Part shown: piece after piece, positions 1 through 11,839 of the stretch
Position numbering within the stretch: the stretch's first letter is position 1
Layout of the letters: each line of letters starts with the position of its first letter
DNA from: Cudoniella acicularis
Taxonomy: Eukaryota; Ascomycota; Leotiomycetes; Helotiales; Helotiaceae
Assembly: GCA_013054445.1 (NCBI GenBank)
Contig: JAAMPI010000408.1
Location: 1 to 38,722 of the forward strand
Reading direction: 5' to 3'
DNA: 38,722 nucleotides
Translations under genes and position numbers: made by a program
Notes under the pieces: generated by a model
The model's input: the letters and a program-made list of their open reading frames with translations, nothing else
The model's database searches: none
Told to the model about the DNA's origin: nothing

Positions 1-1150
1 TAATAGGAGAGCCGGACGACCTTCGGCCTATTTAGTTACCTACGGCCTATAAGAATAAGAAATCTATATAAGTAAAAGGATTTTCTTATTAGATAGGAGC
101 TTCGTACTTAACTTATTATAATAATCTTATATTATATTTTAATATGTCTTTACTTATAACGTACTAAGCTTTCTAGTTAGTAACTAATAGTAGTATTATA
201 ACGCTTATACTTCTATACTACTAATCTAATAGACCTTTTACTTATCTAAGGCGCTACTATTAGTTAAGTAGACCTAGTTCTATTATACTTTAAGTACTAG
301 TCTTAAAGTAAAGTATTACGACGATAGCTTTATAATTATCTAAGAACGTGACTACTAGCTAAAATACTAATAAAGTTAATCTTATATTAGACCTTAATAA
401 GAGAATACTCGATATACCTATAATAGTAGTTAAGGTTAAGATAAATAAGAGACTAAAGATGTTTATCCTAGATAAGTATAATAGAAAGTATAAAGACCTT
501 AAGACCTTTATACTTTAGATAGAAATATACTTTTAATTCTATAATAACAAGTTTAAGACTATAGACGCTTATAGTATCTAGGCTATCTTATACCTTCGGA
601 GAAAGCCGCTAAGTAGATCGAACTCTTTCTAAGAAACTACTTTACTATTATAATAAGAGTATAATAGATAGAAGTATTAACTAGGATCTTTAGGTCTTTT
701 AAAGAGTTTAAGACTAAAATTAGAAGAGTATTTAGCGATATTAATAAAAAGAAGACAGCTATATAAAAACTATTTAAACTTTATTAGACTAGGTTAGTAA
801 TTAGTTATACTATTAAATTCTAGTAGTATACTACTAAAACTAGATAGGATATAGACGTACTAATAAGCTACTATAACCGAGGGCTAAAAGACAATATAAA
901 GGACAAGCTCGCTCGATTTAACTACTAGCCTACTAATATTAACGCTTTAATCGACGCTAGTATACGAGTCGATAACTGATTATATAAATAGATATATAAC
1001 TAAGCTAATATAAATAAAGGCTAGTTAGGATATAATAGTCTATAAAATAAACGACCTAAGGGAATATACCTTAATAAAAGAGAAGTCGCTACTACTAAAA
1101 GGCTAGGCCTTTCGCCTAAAGAAAAAGAACGACGACTTAAGAACTAATTA

Positions 1151-1201
1151 TACTTTATATATAATATCGAAGGATATATAGCTAGGGACTATAAGAAGGG
1201 T
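1151..1201 (+). pseudogene. Relic gag CCHC zinc knuckle, all four ligands changed to Tyr
   Basis: Frame from 1151 reads Y-F-I-Y-N-I-E-G-Y-I-A-R-D-Y-K-K-G. The four tyrosines stand exactly at the ligand positions of the C-x2-C-x4-H-x4-C nucleocapsid knuckle. TGY to TAY and CAY to TAY are both RIP-type changes (CpA to TpA on one strand or the other). The linking residues (N-x-E-G, I-A-R-D, K-K-G) are typical of gypsy knuckles. Confidence 0.85.
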
Positions 1202-2844
1202 AGCCCCTAGAAGAAGACACCGAAGAAATTTAGTAAGAAAACCGTCCGAGAATTCAGAATAACCGAACGAGTATCTAATTAGCTAGGACTCGCTAAATCT
1301 AGTAAAAATAGTAGCGAAACGGACGCCTTAATAAAGGACCTAAGTACGGCTACGGACGAACAACTTAAGTAGTAGGGAATCTCGATATAGGTAGATCTAT
1401 TACTAAGCCGGTATAGTTTATTAAGTAATAGCGAAAGTAAAAGAGGGGGTGCCTACTTAAGGGACCTCCGACTCGTTAGCTACGAGTAATTCGAGTAGTA
1501 GAGTATCGCGTTATAGGTAAGTACTCTATTAGGCTAGGAAAGCTATAAGGATTTAGACTAGGAATTAGGTAAACCGGACCTATTACTAGAAGTCGGCGAA
1601 TATTAGGTGCTTACCCGCGTCGAGAACGATATACGAATATAGAGACTATTCGTTAGAAACGGACTAAACTAGTTAACGGACAAGCTATACTTCGACGAGG
1701 ACAAAGGCACGTAAGACGAGCTAGTCTTCGGAGAGCTATACCGAATCACTTATAGAGACGTACGAAGAATCGTCTTCGTAGCCTAATATAACGAGCTAGA
1801 AGAGCGCTATTATATTACTATTATCCTAATTTATAATAAAAGACTATCGATCTTTAATAATAAAGCGAAACTTAGAAGTATCTAAGAAATAGTCGGGATA
1901 AATAACGACGAAAGAATCTAAGAGAAAACTATACCGATAGTCGGCTTAAGGATAAGCTATATCCGGGACTAGATTATAGAGATAAATAAGTTATAATTAT
2001 ATATTTTATACCGACTTACGGAGGCTATAAACTAGTATAAGATATAAGAAAACCTATTAATAGAAAATATTATTATAGAATCGCGAGTCCGCGAAGCTAT
2101 CGTAACTACTAGCCTTATATAACTTATTATTAAAATTAAACTCGATAGAATTATTATATAAGTAATAATCGATTTAAGAGCCTAGGAGAACTATATCGAC
2201 CTTAACTTCGCTATAAATTAGCTAATTCCTATAAAACCCTTATAAAAACTATATTAGCTTATCTTATTAGGTAATAAGAAAGCGGGAATTAATAGATAGG
2301 TTAGGAGAGAGGCTAGGCAACTACCCTTAATTATACCCGAAGGCTATTACGAGAAAGTTAACTTAGACGTTATTCTATTCGAAAGATATCTAATAGTCTT
2401 TAGAATACTATAGATTAAACAATATAATCCGAATATCGACTAGATAATAAGTATAATAAACTTTATATAATATATATATAAATAAGTTAAATAACTAACT
2501 AATAAACAAGAGGTATACGTAACCTTAAACGATAGAGCTACTAATAAAGGTAAGCCGATACTAGCGATTAAGGTAAATTAAACAGATATACCGTTATAAT
2601 ATTAAGAATTCGCGAAATTGTTTAATAACCTAGAAGATATAAAGGCTTTACTAGAACACTAGCTATAGGATTATATAATTAGACTTAAAGAAAGGATAAA
2701 GCTAATATCTAAAAAGTATTAACGATATAATCTATAGACCTTAAAGACGCTCGAGAAATATATAGAAGAAGTAATAAGAAAAGGCTAGATAGGAAAGTTA
2801 AAGTCACTCGCTATTACTAATATACTATTAGTATATAAAGAGAT

Positions 2845-3339
2845 CCGAATAGTCGACCTTATATAGATTATCGAGGGCTAAACGCCGCGATAATTAGAGA
2901 TATATACCCGATACCTAATACGTAATACCTACGAGATAGACTAGTTAGGGCTATTATATTTATAATATTAGACTAAAGAAGCGTGTTTAATTTAATTAAG
3001 ATTATAAAAGGTTACGAGTAGATAATAGTATTTCTCTTACCTTTAGGATTATAAGAGTATATAGTAATACTATTTAGACTAATAAATATACTAGCTATTT
3101 ACTAGTAATAGAACGACAAGGTTCTCTAAAAATATCTAGATGTTATAGTTATATATTATTTAGATAATATCCTAGTTTTCTCCGAAAAAGAGAAAGACTA
3201 CGAGACGTATATAAAACAAGTTATACGCGTACTTATAAAAGTTAATTTAAGACTTAAACTATCTAAGTATTAATTTAGAGTTAAAGAGACAACGTTTCTA
3301 GGTTATATTATAAGACTTAGAGAAATCGCTATCGACCTT
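2845..3339 (+). pseudogene. Relic gypsy reverse transcriptase domain
   Basis: Readable blocks include Y-I-D-Y-R-G-L-N-A (about 2860), the R-D-x-Y-P-I-P block after it, and Y-Y-L-D-N-I-L-V-F-S at 3154-3183. The frame then runs to F-L-G-Y-I-I near 3300. The second catalytic aspartate of the YxDD box has become Asn (GAT to AAT, in a TpG to TpA context), so the catalytic site is dead. Stop codons such as the TAA near 3272 interrupt the frame. Family assignment rests on these motifs and their order. Confidence 0.85.
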
Positions 3340-3355
3340 AAAAAAAAAAAAAAAA
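3340..3355 (+). repeat. A16 homopolymer at the end of the retroelement relic
   Basis: Sixteen consecutive A residues follow directly after the last readable RT codons. Immediately to the right, base composition returns to normal (CA and TG common). The run therefore marks the junction between RIP-affected and unaffected DNA. Confidence 0.85.
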
Positions 3356-4300
3356 GGTCTAGGATCCGATTCGACTAAGTACGACTTCTCACGGGTCTGG
3401 ATGCCGAAATCCTGCGGTTAAATCGAACAATGGCGAAATTGATCAAGTCCGATGTTATGTCCGGAGAAGCATCGACCGTTTATGATATCGGCACGAATCC
3501 TAAACGGAAGAGCCGGGTAGGTACAAGGACCACAACATTCCTGGTGTTCTATATATGTTAATCGCTGTGTATAGCTATTCTAGTAACGAAAGTCAAAACT
3601 ATGTTATAAAGAAAGAAATAACCTTTATAACTTTTTATATGATTCAAGTTGACTCGGTGATAAATCCGAGTCAGGAATCATTTTACTCGAACTTGGTATA
3701 AGTCAAATCAAAAGAAGTCTAATCAAACTTAGACAAGGTCTAGTACTGTAACCTTGATTCCGCTGACCGTTACATACCCTTCCGGGTACGAAGGTGGGGT
3801 ATAGCAATAAGCGGAATGCCAAGTATAAGCTTATCATCCCTAAATATTATCTGATAAACAATGCCGGGTATTAGAATCTAGTAATGCGGGTATTCAGCCT
3901 CAAGCGCAGCAATGCTGACCCGGATATTCGGACCCTACACAGCCGAACTTCTCTTCTCATCCTATCAAGCTACTAACATGAATTTGCTGAAACTTAGCGC
4001 AGTAATATTTCCATTCTCTTCCTCCTTTAAACTTTTGATTCCATCTTAAATATGGGGACAGGCATTCGAGTAGACGATTTAGGGATAAAAAAAAGATCTC
4101 ACGAATGATTGTTCCACTCTTTTCTTCTAGGAGACTTTACACCTCCCCTTATAGGCTTTAAGACAATATTCGTAGATATAAAGAGCATCTGCTTGTTCAG
4201 GTAATTATTGCAGTATAACAACAATCAACATCTCATCAAATATTTCATTACAAACTTTCCCACGATTTCTCCATATTCCCCTTCTCCCCTCTCGCCCACC
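3356..4300. other. Intergenic, no gene seen; 5' flank of the SGNH hydrolase
   Basis: Normal-composition DNA without a convincing reading frame. It contains a short perfect hairpin, GACTCGG at 3651-3657 with CCGAGTC at 3666-3672. The last few hundred bases would hold the promoter and 5' UTR of the gene starting at 4301. I cannot tell whether the left part is retroelement LTR. Confidence 0.5.
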
Positions 4301-5765
4301 ATGGGTTTCTTTTCTCTCCTTTGTCTTTCCCAATTATTAGCAATCGGAGCATTTGTCTCAGCAACTCCCCTACAAGCTCGTGCATCAGATGGACTCCCAT
4401 CCAACATGGCTGCTCTTGGCGACAGCTTCGCAGCCGGCATAGGATCCGGAAGATTCCTCACATCTTCTGCTGACGGCAACGACAACCCGTGCGGGCGCGA
4501 AGACGGCTCTTACCCATGGCTCCTTTTCCAATTCAACCCGTTCAAAACGGGTTCACCTAATGAGTTCCCGAATTTCGTTGCTTGTTCCGGTGATAAACTC
4601 GCCCAGATTAGCGGGCAGGTTGGGAAGCTCAATGGTCAGAAATTTGATCTTATTACGCTTTCGATTAGTGGGAATGATTTTAGCTTTACTCCTATCGTGG
4701 TAAGTTACGAGTCTTTGGGTTGATATAAGGGAAGCGAAGAAGCTAATCTCATGTAGAAAGCTTGTGTATACCCCTGGAAAATTGTCAGTTCTGCAGCAAC
4801 ACTTCAACAGCTATGCAACACCCAACTATCCAATGCCCAAACTGCAATCAACAACAACGCAATTTGGGGCAATTTTCTCGATGCAGTCAGAATAATTCAG
4901 GCGCAAGCACTTAATCCCGGAGGAATCATCTACATCACAGGCTATGCACAATTCTTTGCAACGCCGAACCCCGGAGACGCTTGTGACAACACATTCTTCT
5001 TCCCCATCACCCAATTCCAAGCCTTAAAAATGACATCCACCACCAGATTAAGAATGAACGACTTAGTAAAGCAAGTCAACACCAACATCCAGAACAAGAT
5101 CGTGAATGTTTTAGGCCCAAGTGTGCAGTATATCGACATCGACACACCAGCCGAAGGCCACCGTTTCTGCGAGCCAACCAACGACGACGATCCCATCGGT
5201 TCTAACAACAATGAAGTCTGGTTCAACGATATCAAGACAAATCTGGCGGAAACAGGCACTTATAATCCTGCGAGTTTCAATAATGAGTCCGCGGAATGGG
5301 CAGAGTGGGTTAGCGACGCGGAACAACAGGCAAACCAAGCTGGGCTCGCCGCCTTGCCTAACAGTGCGCCTGGTGCAACTACCCAATCCCGCCCTATCAC
5401 GGATGCGCTGCAGATTGCATCAACTTTTCATCCGAAGATCGATTTGCATCGTCGTACTGCCGCTACTATTTTGTTTAATCTGATGATTAGAAGTGGGTCA
5501 ATGTAAGTTTGCTTCACACACTCTCTCTCTCTTCTGATTCGAATTTTATGTACATCATAATAATCCCTTTCTTTTCTTTTATAGTGCCAATGAGGTTATA
5601 CTCGGTCCAAATAAGTTTTGTCAGAGTTTTGGGCCTGGAGAGGGGGCTGGAAGTTGTATCAATATCCCTGCCAATTGTGGTGTTAAAGCGCCGATTGATA
5701 ATACGGCCGCGACGATTGTTTGTGCAGATGGAAGTACCTCTGAGGATGGCGTCAACTTTCAGTGA
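4301..5765 (+). CDS. Secreted SGNH/GDSL-type hydrolase (lipase/esterase-like)
   Basis: Three exons: 4301-4699, 4757-5502, 5585-5765. Both introns have GTAAGT donors and TAG acceptors, and the phases match, giving 441 aa. I chose the ATG at 4301 because its context (CCCACCATGG) is strong and it starts a hydrophobic signal peptide (about residues 1-21, F-V-S-A-T end). An in-frame upstream codon at 4208 would add a non-signal leader. Block I is G-D-S-F-A-A-G with nucleophile Ser42; block III is S-G-N-D with Asn125; the likely catalytic His is His358 in T-F-H-P. Mature cysteines suggest an extracellular fold with disulfides. Known members of the family hydrolyse ester bonds; the substrate is not visible here. 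The TGA at 5763 overlaps a donor-like GTGAGT, so a further exon is possible but not needed. Confidence 0.88.
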
Positions 5766-6349
5766 GTGCTGTAAGTGGTATCGGGTGGGGAATTCACATT
5801 TTGGCGTATTGGAGTTTATTAAAACGGCCATGGGCTGCGTCGTTTGGGCTTGGCTTCTTTCTCATTTGATATCCAAAAACTCACTCACTTCTACGCTTTC
5901 GTTCCTCTTAGTTAGGAAAATAAACCTCTCTTTTGATCACATGTATACCTCGACCGCATTCATTATATTCGTGCCTTTATAGAGTCGCCCGGCGTTCCTT
6001 CCACCGTTTCCGACCCGTGCATATACTACGATAGAACTCACAACACTTCAAAGAATAACCACTATACTACTATAAGATATTATTGCAAAGATGGAAGTAT
6101 AAATACTCTGCCCGCTCGATTCTGCTCGTGCAACTTAAATGCTTAAAAGTTGAGGAATTATTTAGAAATTTTTAGGTGTTTGGGGTGACACTGCGATCTG
6201 TTCCGAGGCACTCACTATCAAAGGCGTTAGCCAATTCCATAATTGGCGAGCTCCTCGGAACAGAGCAAGTCAGGGGAGGCGGTGCAGGTGGAGGCAACGA
6301 GAAATGGAGAGGGATAAGGAATAATGAGAGATTTGAACATCTCTCCTTT
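5766..6349. other. Intergenic; contains a nested hairpin at 6197-6264
   Basis: No gene seen. TCTGTTCCGAGG (6197-6208) is perfectly complementary to CCTCGGAACAGA (6253-6264). Inside it, GCCAATT (6230-6236) pairs with AATTGGC (6241-6247), so the DNA or a transcript could fold into a two-part stem-loop. Confidence 0.5.
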
Positions 6350-6766
6350 TACTATCCTCCCCCCCGGTTCATTAGCTATTTTGCCACTTTTGTTGCCACT
6401 TTATCACCACTTCGTCGCACCCCATTGCTCTCTCCACCGGGCACCTGATTAAGCACTTACTATGCCTAGAAAGGTAAAACTGACACAATTGAAGCTATTC
6501 CTACGATTCTATAAGAATAATAATTAGATGCTAAAAATGTAAGTCACGTTTATTCTTTCAAGATTATTCTTTAATGATACCATCTCTTCTCATTTCTTAC
6601 TTTTCATAGCTTTATACAAATTCTTATGTCGCGTGAAGTATATATCTAGCCTTTGTTACTTCGAAGGTTAAAACGCGTGTAGTGGAGAGAGAAGTGGGGT
6701 GCTGGATAGTATCGCAATAGTAGCAAGAAAGTGGCAAAATAGCTAATGAACCGGGGGGAGGGTAGT
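6350..6766. mobile_element. MITE-like element with ~85-bp terminal inverted repeats
   Basis: The left arm (about 6350-6436) and right arm (about 6682-6766) are inverted copies. They share a 27-bp perfect core (6364-6390 versus 6728-6754) and roughly 85% similarity by eye over the rest. The 245-bp centre has no coding frame. This is the architecture of a non-autonomous foldback or MITE element. I could not find a clear target-site duplication, so the class and exact ends are open. It ends about 70 bp before the TATA-like box of the next gene. Confidence 0.6.
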
Positions 6767-6835
6767 ATTGTGCTATTCCAATATAAGGCGTGGGGCTTTT
6801 GCACCACCACATTAGGAATTTGCGTGATTGGTCAC

Positions 6836-6845
6836 TATATTTAAA
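6836..6845 (+). promoter_or_regulatory. TATA-like box of the deaminase/MYND gene
   Basis: TATATTTAAA lies about 140 bp upstream of the ATG at 6984, a reasonable distance for a fungal promoter. Assigned by sequence and position only. Confidence 0.4.
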
Positions 6846-6983
6846 GCAAATGCAGAGAGCCGTGTCACTATACCCCGCCCAACTCATACCACCTAAGCCT
6901 GTGAAAATTGAAGAACGAGACCACGATTTTAAGACAAGAGCTATTACAGTGCGATTCTATCAGCAATCAGCAACGGTATCAGC

Positions 6984-9809
6984 ATGGATATTCCAGAAGG
7001 CGAAATCGATGCCCCGTACGAGGAGCGCATCGCCCACGTTGTCTGGGCAGCCCATATTCTTTCTTATCTGGCAGGGGAGCGAAACCAAACTGGACTTATA
7101 GATTTTACTGAGGAAGGCTTTGACGGGGAGGAATCTGATGCAGAGACAGACAAAGGGATAGACCTCACCGGTTCCGATGGTTCTATTCGTCGGAAATTTC
7201 TGGATTGCGTGGCTGAACTGTTGTCTCCATCGAAAGGTTATGACTATGTTGTGACGACAGGTCTGCGAGAGTCTGAAGACTATGTTGAGATCGATGTTGC
7301 AAGAAATGGCGATTTTGGCGAGCCTGGAAGTAGAAATTCCGTTGCAAAATCGACTTACAGACGATACTTTGACCATTTCGAGGAGTACCTAGCATCTGCA
7401 TCTGAGCATGGTATGAAACCGATGGGAAGTCTTCTTGGAAGGGCGAGGAAATCTCTGACTTTGCAGTAGGCAATTACCATCAGTCCGGAATGTCGCCAAG
7501 CTGGTTTGAACTTATTGCAATCGAGTTCAACCGGAACAGGACTGATTATTGGGTCGAGGCGATGAGAACTTACGTTGCGACTAAAGGCACATATCAAGAT
7601 CAAGGTCAAGATCAGGCCAAAGAACATAGTCCCAAACTTCAACCGGCTGAAAAGCTATTAGACAATCTTACATCGCTCTTGAATCATTCGAGCACCGGAG
7701 AAACTATCTTCAGAGGACCGATAGTTTACGCTGCGTATGAGTGCGTAACCTCTCCTGACGTTTATCGAGTTGTCCAAACGATCTTCGGTAGCGGGGCGGG
7801 GTCAAAGCTATGGAGAGCACTGAAGTTCCTTTCAAGGTCCGTATTCAACTGCCGATTTCTCATGCGCGTTGCAACCTTACTGCCAAATTTCCGGAAAGTC
7901 AAGATATTCCTCGTTTCTCCTGAACAGAAGACAATTCTTAGTCCTAAATACCTGGTCGACATCACTGACGCTTGGAGCCAATTGAGTTCAACAATGAACC
8001 CCTCTAGCGCCAAGTTAATCGCCACCTTCGGGGATCAATTCAAGCAAGAGTGTGCGAGACCTTTAACCAGCCATTCTGAGATAAAGTTGTTTACGCACTA
8101 CGAGGACAGCTCTTCTCTTACGCCAACCATCGATTATTTTGGGTGCAGCAAGAAGACTTGCTTGCTGTGCGAAGGCTTTCTGCAGGCTTTATCTCATCCA
8201 ATATCTACTCGAGGAAGACATGGATTGGGCTATCCGGCGTGGGGAGTCCCGTTTTCGAAGTCCATCGAAGTTGGGGCTGCGCTTCAGAGGCTTGAAAGGA
8301 ACTTGGTTTCCCGAATCGAAATGCATTTTACAGGCTTATCCGGACCGGGAATTAATCAAGTCCCCCAGTCTACTGTTATATCCGATTTTTCGGGTTTGTC
8401 CTTGGAGGCGATGTCTATTAGGAATGAAATGAAGAAATCTGCGGAAGAGGCCTCCAAAAGTCTTCAAACAGAGCGCCGCATAATGTGAGTGGGCCTATTT
8501 ATACTTTGTTATTTTTCTCTCTAGGCTAATTGCGTTGGCTCCAAGGGATGGGCAAGCTGCAAAATCCATGCCAGCTAGCTCCTCAAGTATTGCACCTAAT
8601 GACTCTTGTGTCATGTGCAACAAGTTGCCAGCAAAACTGTGCACTAGATGCAAAGCCTGCCATTACTGTTCTCTTGAATGCCAGAAAAGCGATTGGGCAT
8701 GCCACAAACTTCTTTGCAAAGAAATAGGAGCCATGTCACCTCGTCCTTCTCCAACCCATAAACTCGCGATATTCTTTCCAGAAAAGACTGCTAAGCCTCT
8801 GCTTACGTGGGTCTTGTGCCATCGCAAAGCCTCTTCGGAATATGAACAATATGGAATGGTGGTCGAGTACGAAACCGCAAACACAGATCCTTTCCTCGGA
8901 ACGGACAACCCTTTCTCTAAAAGCTATTTCATCCAGCGAAATCCTAGACGCGATAGGAACCTAGGTTCTATGATGTTTAAGCGAGAGGGATACTCGATTG
9001 TTTTAACATTTCGAGATACCTTCTTAATAGACGGCTCAACTTTAAACCGAAGCGTTCTGGAGTCAGTCAAAACATCCGGGACAGTGCACCACAATTGGTC
9101 TGGCCCAATCATTGCGATGAGAATGGACTGCAATTAATTCTACGAAGACATTACCTTGGCGGACTTTCGGCACCTCATTGACTATTTCGTGACCTATAAT
9201 ACATCTGAAGTAAAGGAGATCACCAACCCTCAGCATTATATTCCAACACCCAGAACAATTCGCGGGGTGAAAATTTGCTGCTACGGGGAAGTGAAACTTC
9301 ACGGTGCGGACCCATACGTGCCAATTGAGGTGCCAGACCTGCATCCAATCCGCTCTACATTTTCAGTGGGAGTTGGCATCTCCTCCATTTCCAAGCTACT
9401 TGGAATTCCTATCAAGTTGTGGAAATTTCCTGATATCGAGAATTGGATTAACCCTCCGGGCTGGGACGACACCTTTGGCGCTGATAGCAACTCAGATGCT
9501 GCATTTCTGATGATGGAGTCAGATCCTAGCCAAGAGAGTTGGGGCTGGGCCCCTTTCCCTTGGACCATCGACCTGGGTAACGTGTTGGCTGTTCGTACAG
9601 ATGACATTGATCTTTCTGTCGAAGAGATGAGGCTGATTTGCTACTTTATACGGCGAAAGGTTCTCCCGATGATTGAAGATGCTTCGGGATCTGGTTCCAT
9701 TCCACGGACGAGGCAGGAAGTTATAGACTTTATTACGCGCGAAAATATGGAGAGTTGCCGGAGTGAGATGGAAAATAATGAGCCATCTACTATGTACAGT
9801 TTTCCTTAG
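6984..9809 (+). CDS. OTT_1508-like deaminase / MYND zinc-finger fusion protein, with internal stop
   Basis: Exons 6984-7410, 7467-8484 and 8525-9137; introns of 56 nt (CTGAC branch, TTGCAG acceptor) and 40 nt keep frame. The product up to the first stop is 685 aa. Residues 345-347 are H-S-E, and residues 369-377 are C-S-K-K-T-C-L-L-C after a short spacer. This H-x-E plus C-x2-C pair, in a G-C-S-K-K-x-C setting, matches the fungal/rickettsial OTT_1508-like branch of the nucleotide deaminase superfamily. Residues 510-546 form a MYND finger with all Cys/His positions (C-V-M-C ... C-T-R-C ... C-H-Y-C ... C ... H-x3-C). The TAA at 9135-9137 interrupts the frame, but the same frame stays open and coding-like to 9809 (another 223 residues). 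The stop may be a C-to-T change of CAA. Substrate is unknown: deamination is inferred from motifs, and MYND domains usually bind proline-rich partner proteins. Confidence 0.75.
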
Positions 9810-10245
9810 GGGCCTTAATCCTAGTTAATCATCTCTACCGAATGCAAGGAAATCTAGAATCAGGAATCCTGATTTCGATGTTTCCACTTCCCTGAATGCG
9901 AAGCAGAACCCCGCCCTGAAGACAACCCCTTTTGTAGACCTTCCCTGGTTTAGCGGCACTGGTGGGTGGCCAAGGCTGGAAAGCTTGGTTTTAAAACAAA
10001 GCACTGAAATAGAAGCCTCCTGGTTGGATAAAAACAGACACGAAAAAATAATAAGTTATAAAATTCTACCACTATATATTAAATTAAACCGAAACATTCA
10101 AGACCCATACCCAAGATCCCATCTCCCAAAGACTAAATCCCGTCTTCTATTACTGAAATTGTAAGTGAAATCCTGCGCCCCGTCCCTTCCAATTCCCCAT
10201 CAAAGGCATTGTAAGCTATAGCGATGTGAGCTATAGAAAAGGTGC
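9810..10245. other. Intergenic between convergent genes
   Basis: This stretch lies between the 3' ends of the MYND gene (+) and the subtilase gene (-). It would hold both 3' UTRs. An AT-rich patch occurs at about 10040-10085. No gene seen. Confidence 0.5.
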
Positions 10246-11687
<1,442 letters not shown>

Positions 11688-11786
11688 TCTGAGGAACAGT
11701 CAAGTGTACGATTAATTGTATTCTGGAATGGAATGATGGTGTTTGAGGCGATAAAGAAAGAACAGCTTGTAAGGAAACTTCCATGA

Positions 11787-11794
11787 TACTTATA
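11787..11794 (-). promoter_or_regulatory. TATA-like box of the subtilase gene
   Basis: On the minus strand the sequence reads TATAAGTA about 100 bp upstream of the ATG at 11687. This is a plausible core promoter element, assigned by position only. Confidence 0.4.
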
Positions 11795-11839
11795 TTCCCG
11801 ACTATTAATCTTCTCAACTGAGATTAATCGCAACAACCA

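Larger units (their letters stand above)
1..3339 (+). mobile_element. RIP-degraded Ty3/gypsy LTR retrotransposon, internal part (gag-PR-RT)
   Basis: The whole stretch is extremely rich in TA dinucleotides and poor in CA and TG, the signature of RIP acting on both strands. Conserved retroelement blocks can still be read through the stops, in gag-pol order. A gag zinc knuckle lies at 1151-1201. A retropepsin active-site relic follows near 2165-2191, where the expected D-S-G-A reads D-L-R-A. Reverse transcriptase blocks lie at about 2845-3339, including the YxDD region. This order (PR-RT, no integrase before RT) fits Ty3/gypsy. The left LTR and start lie outside the window. RNase H and integrase are missing: the frame ends just after the F-L-G-Y-I block, at an A16 run. 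It cannot encode anything now. Confidence 0.9.
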
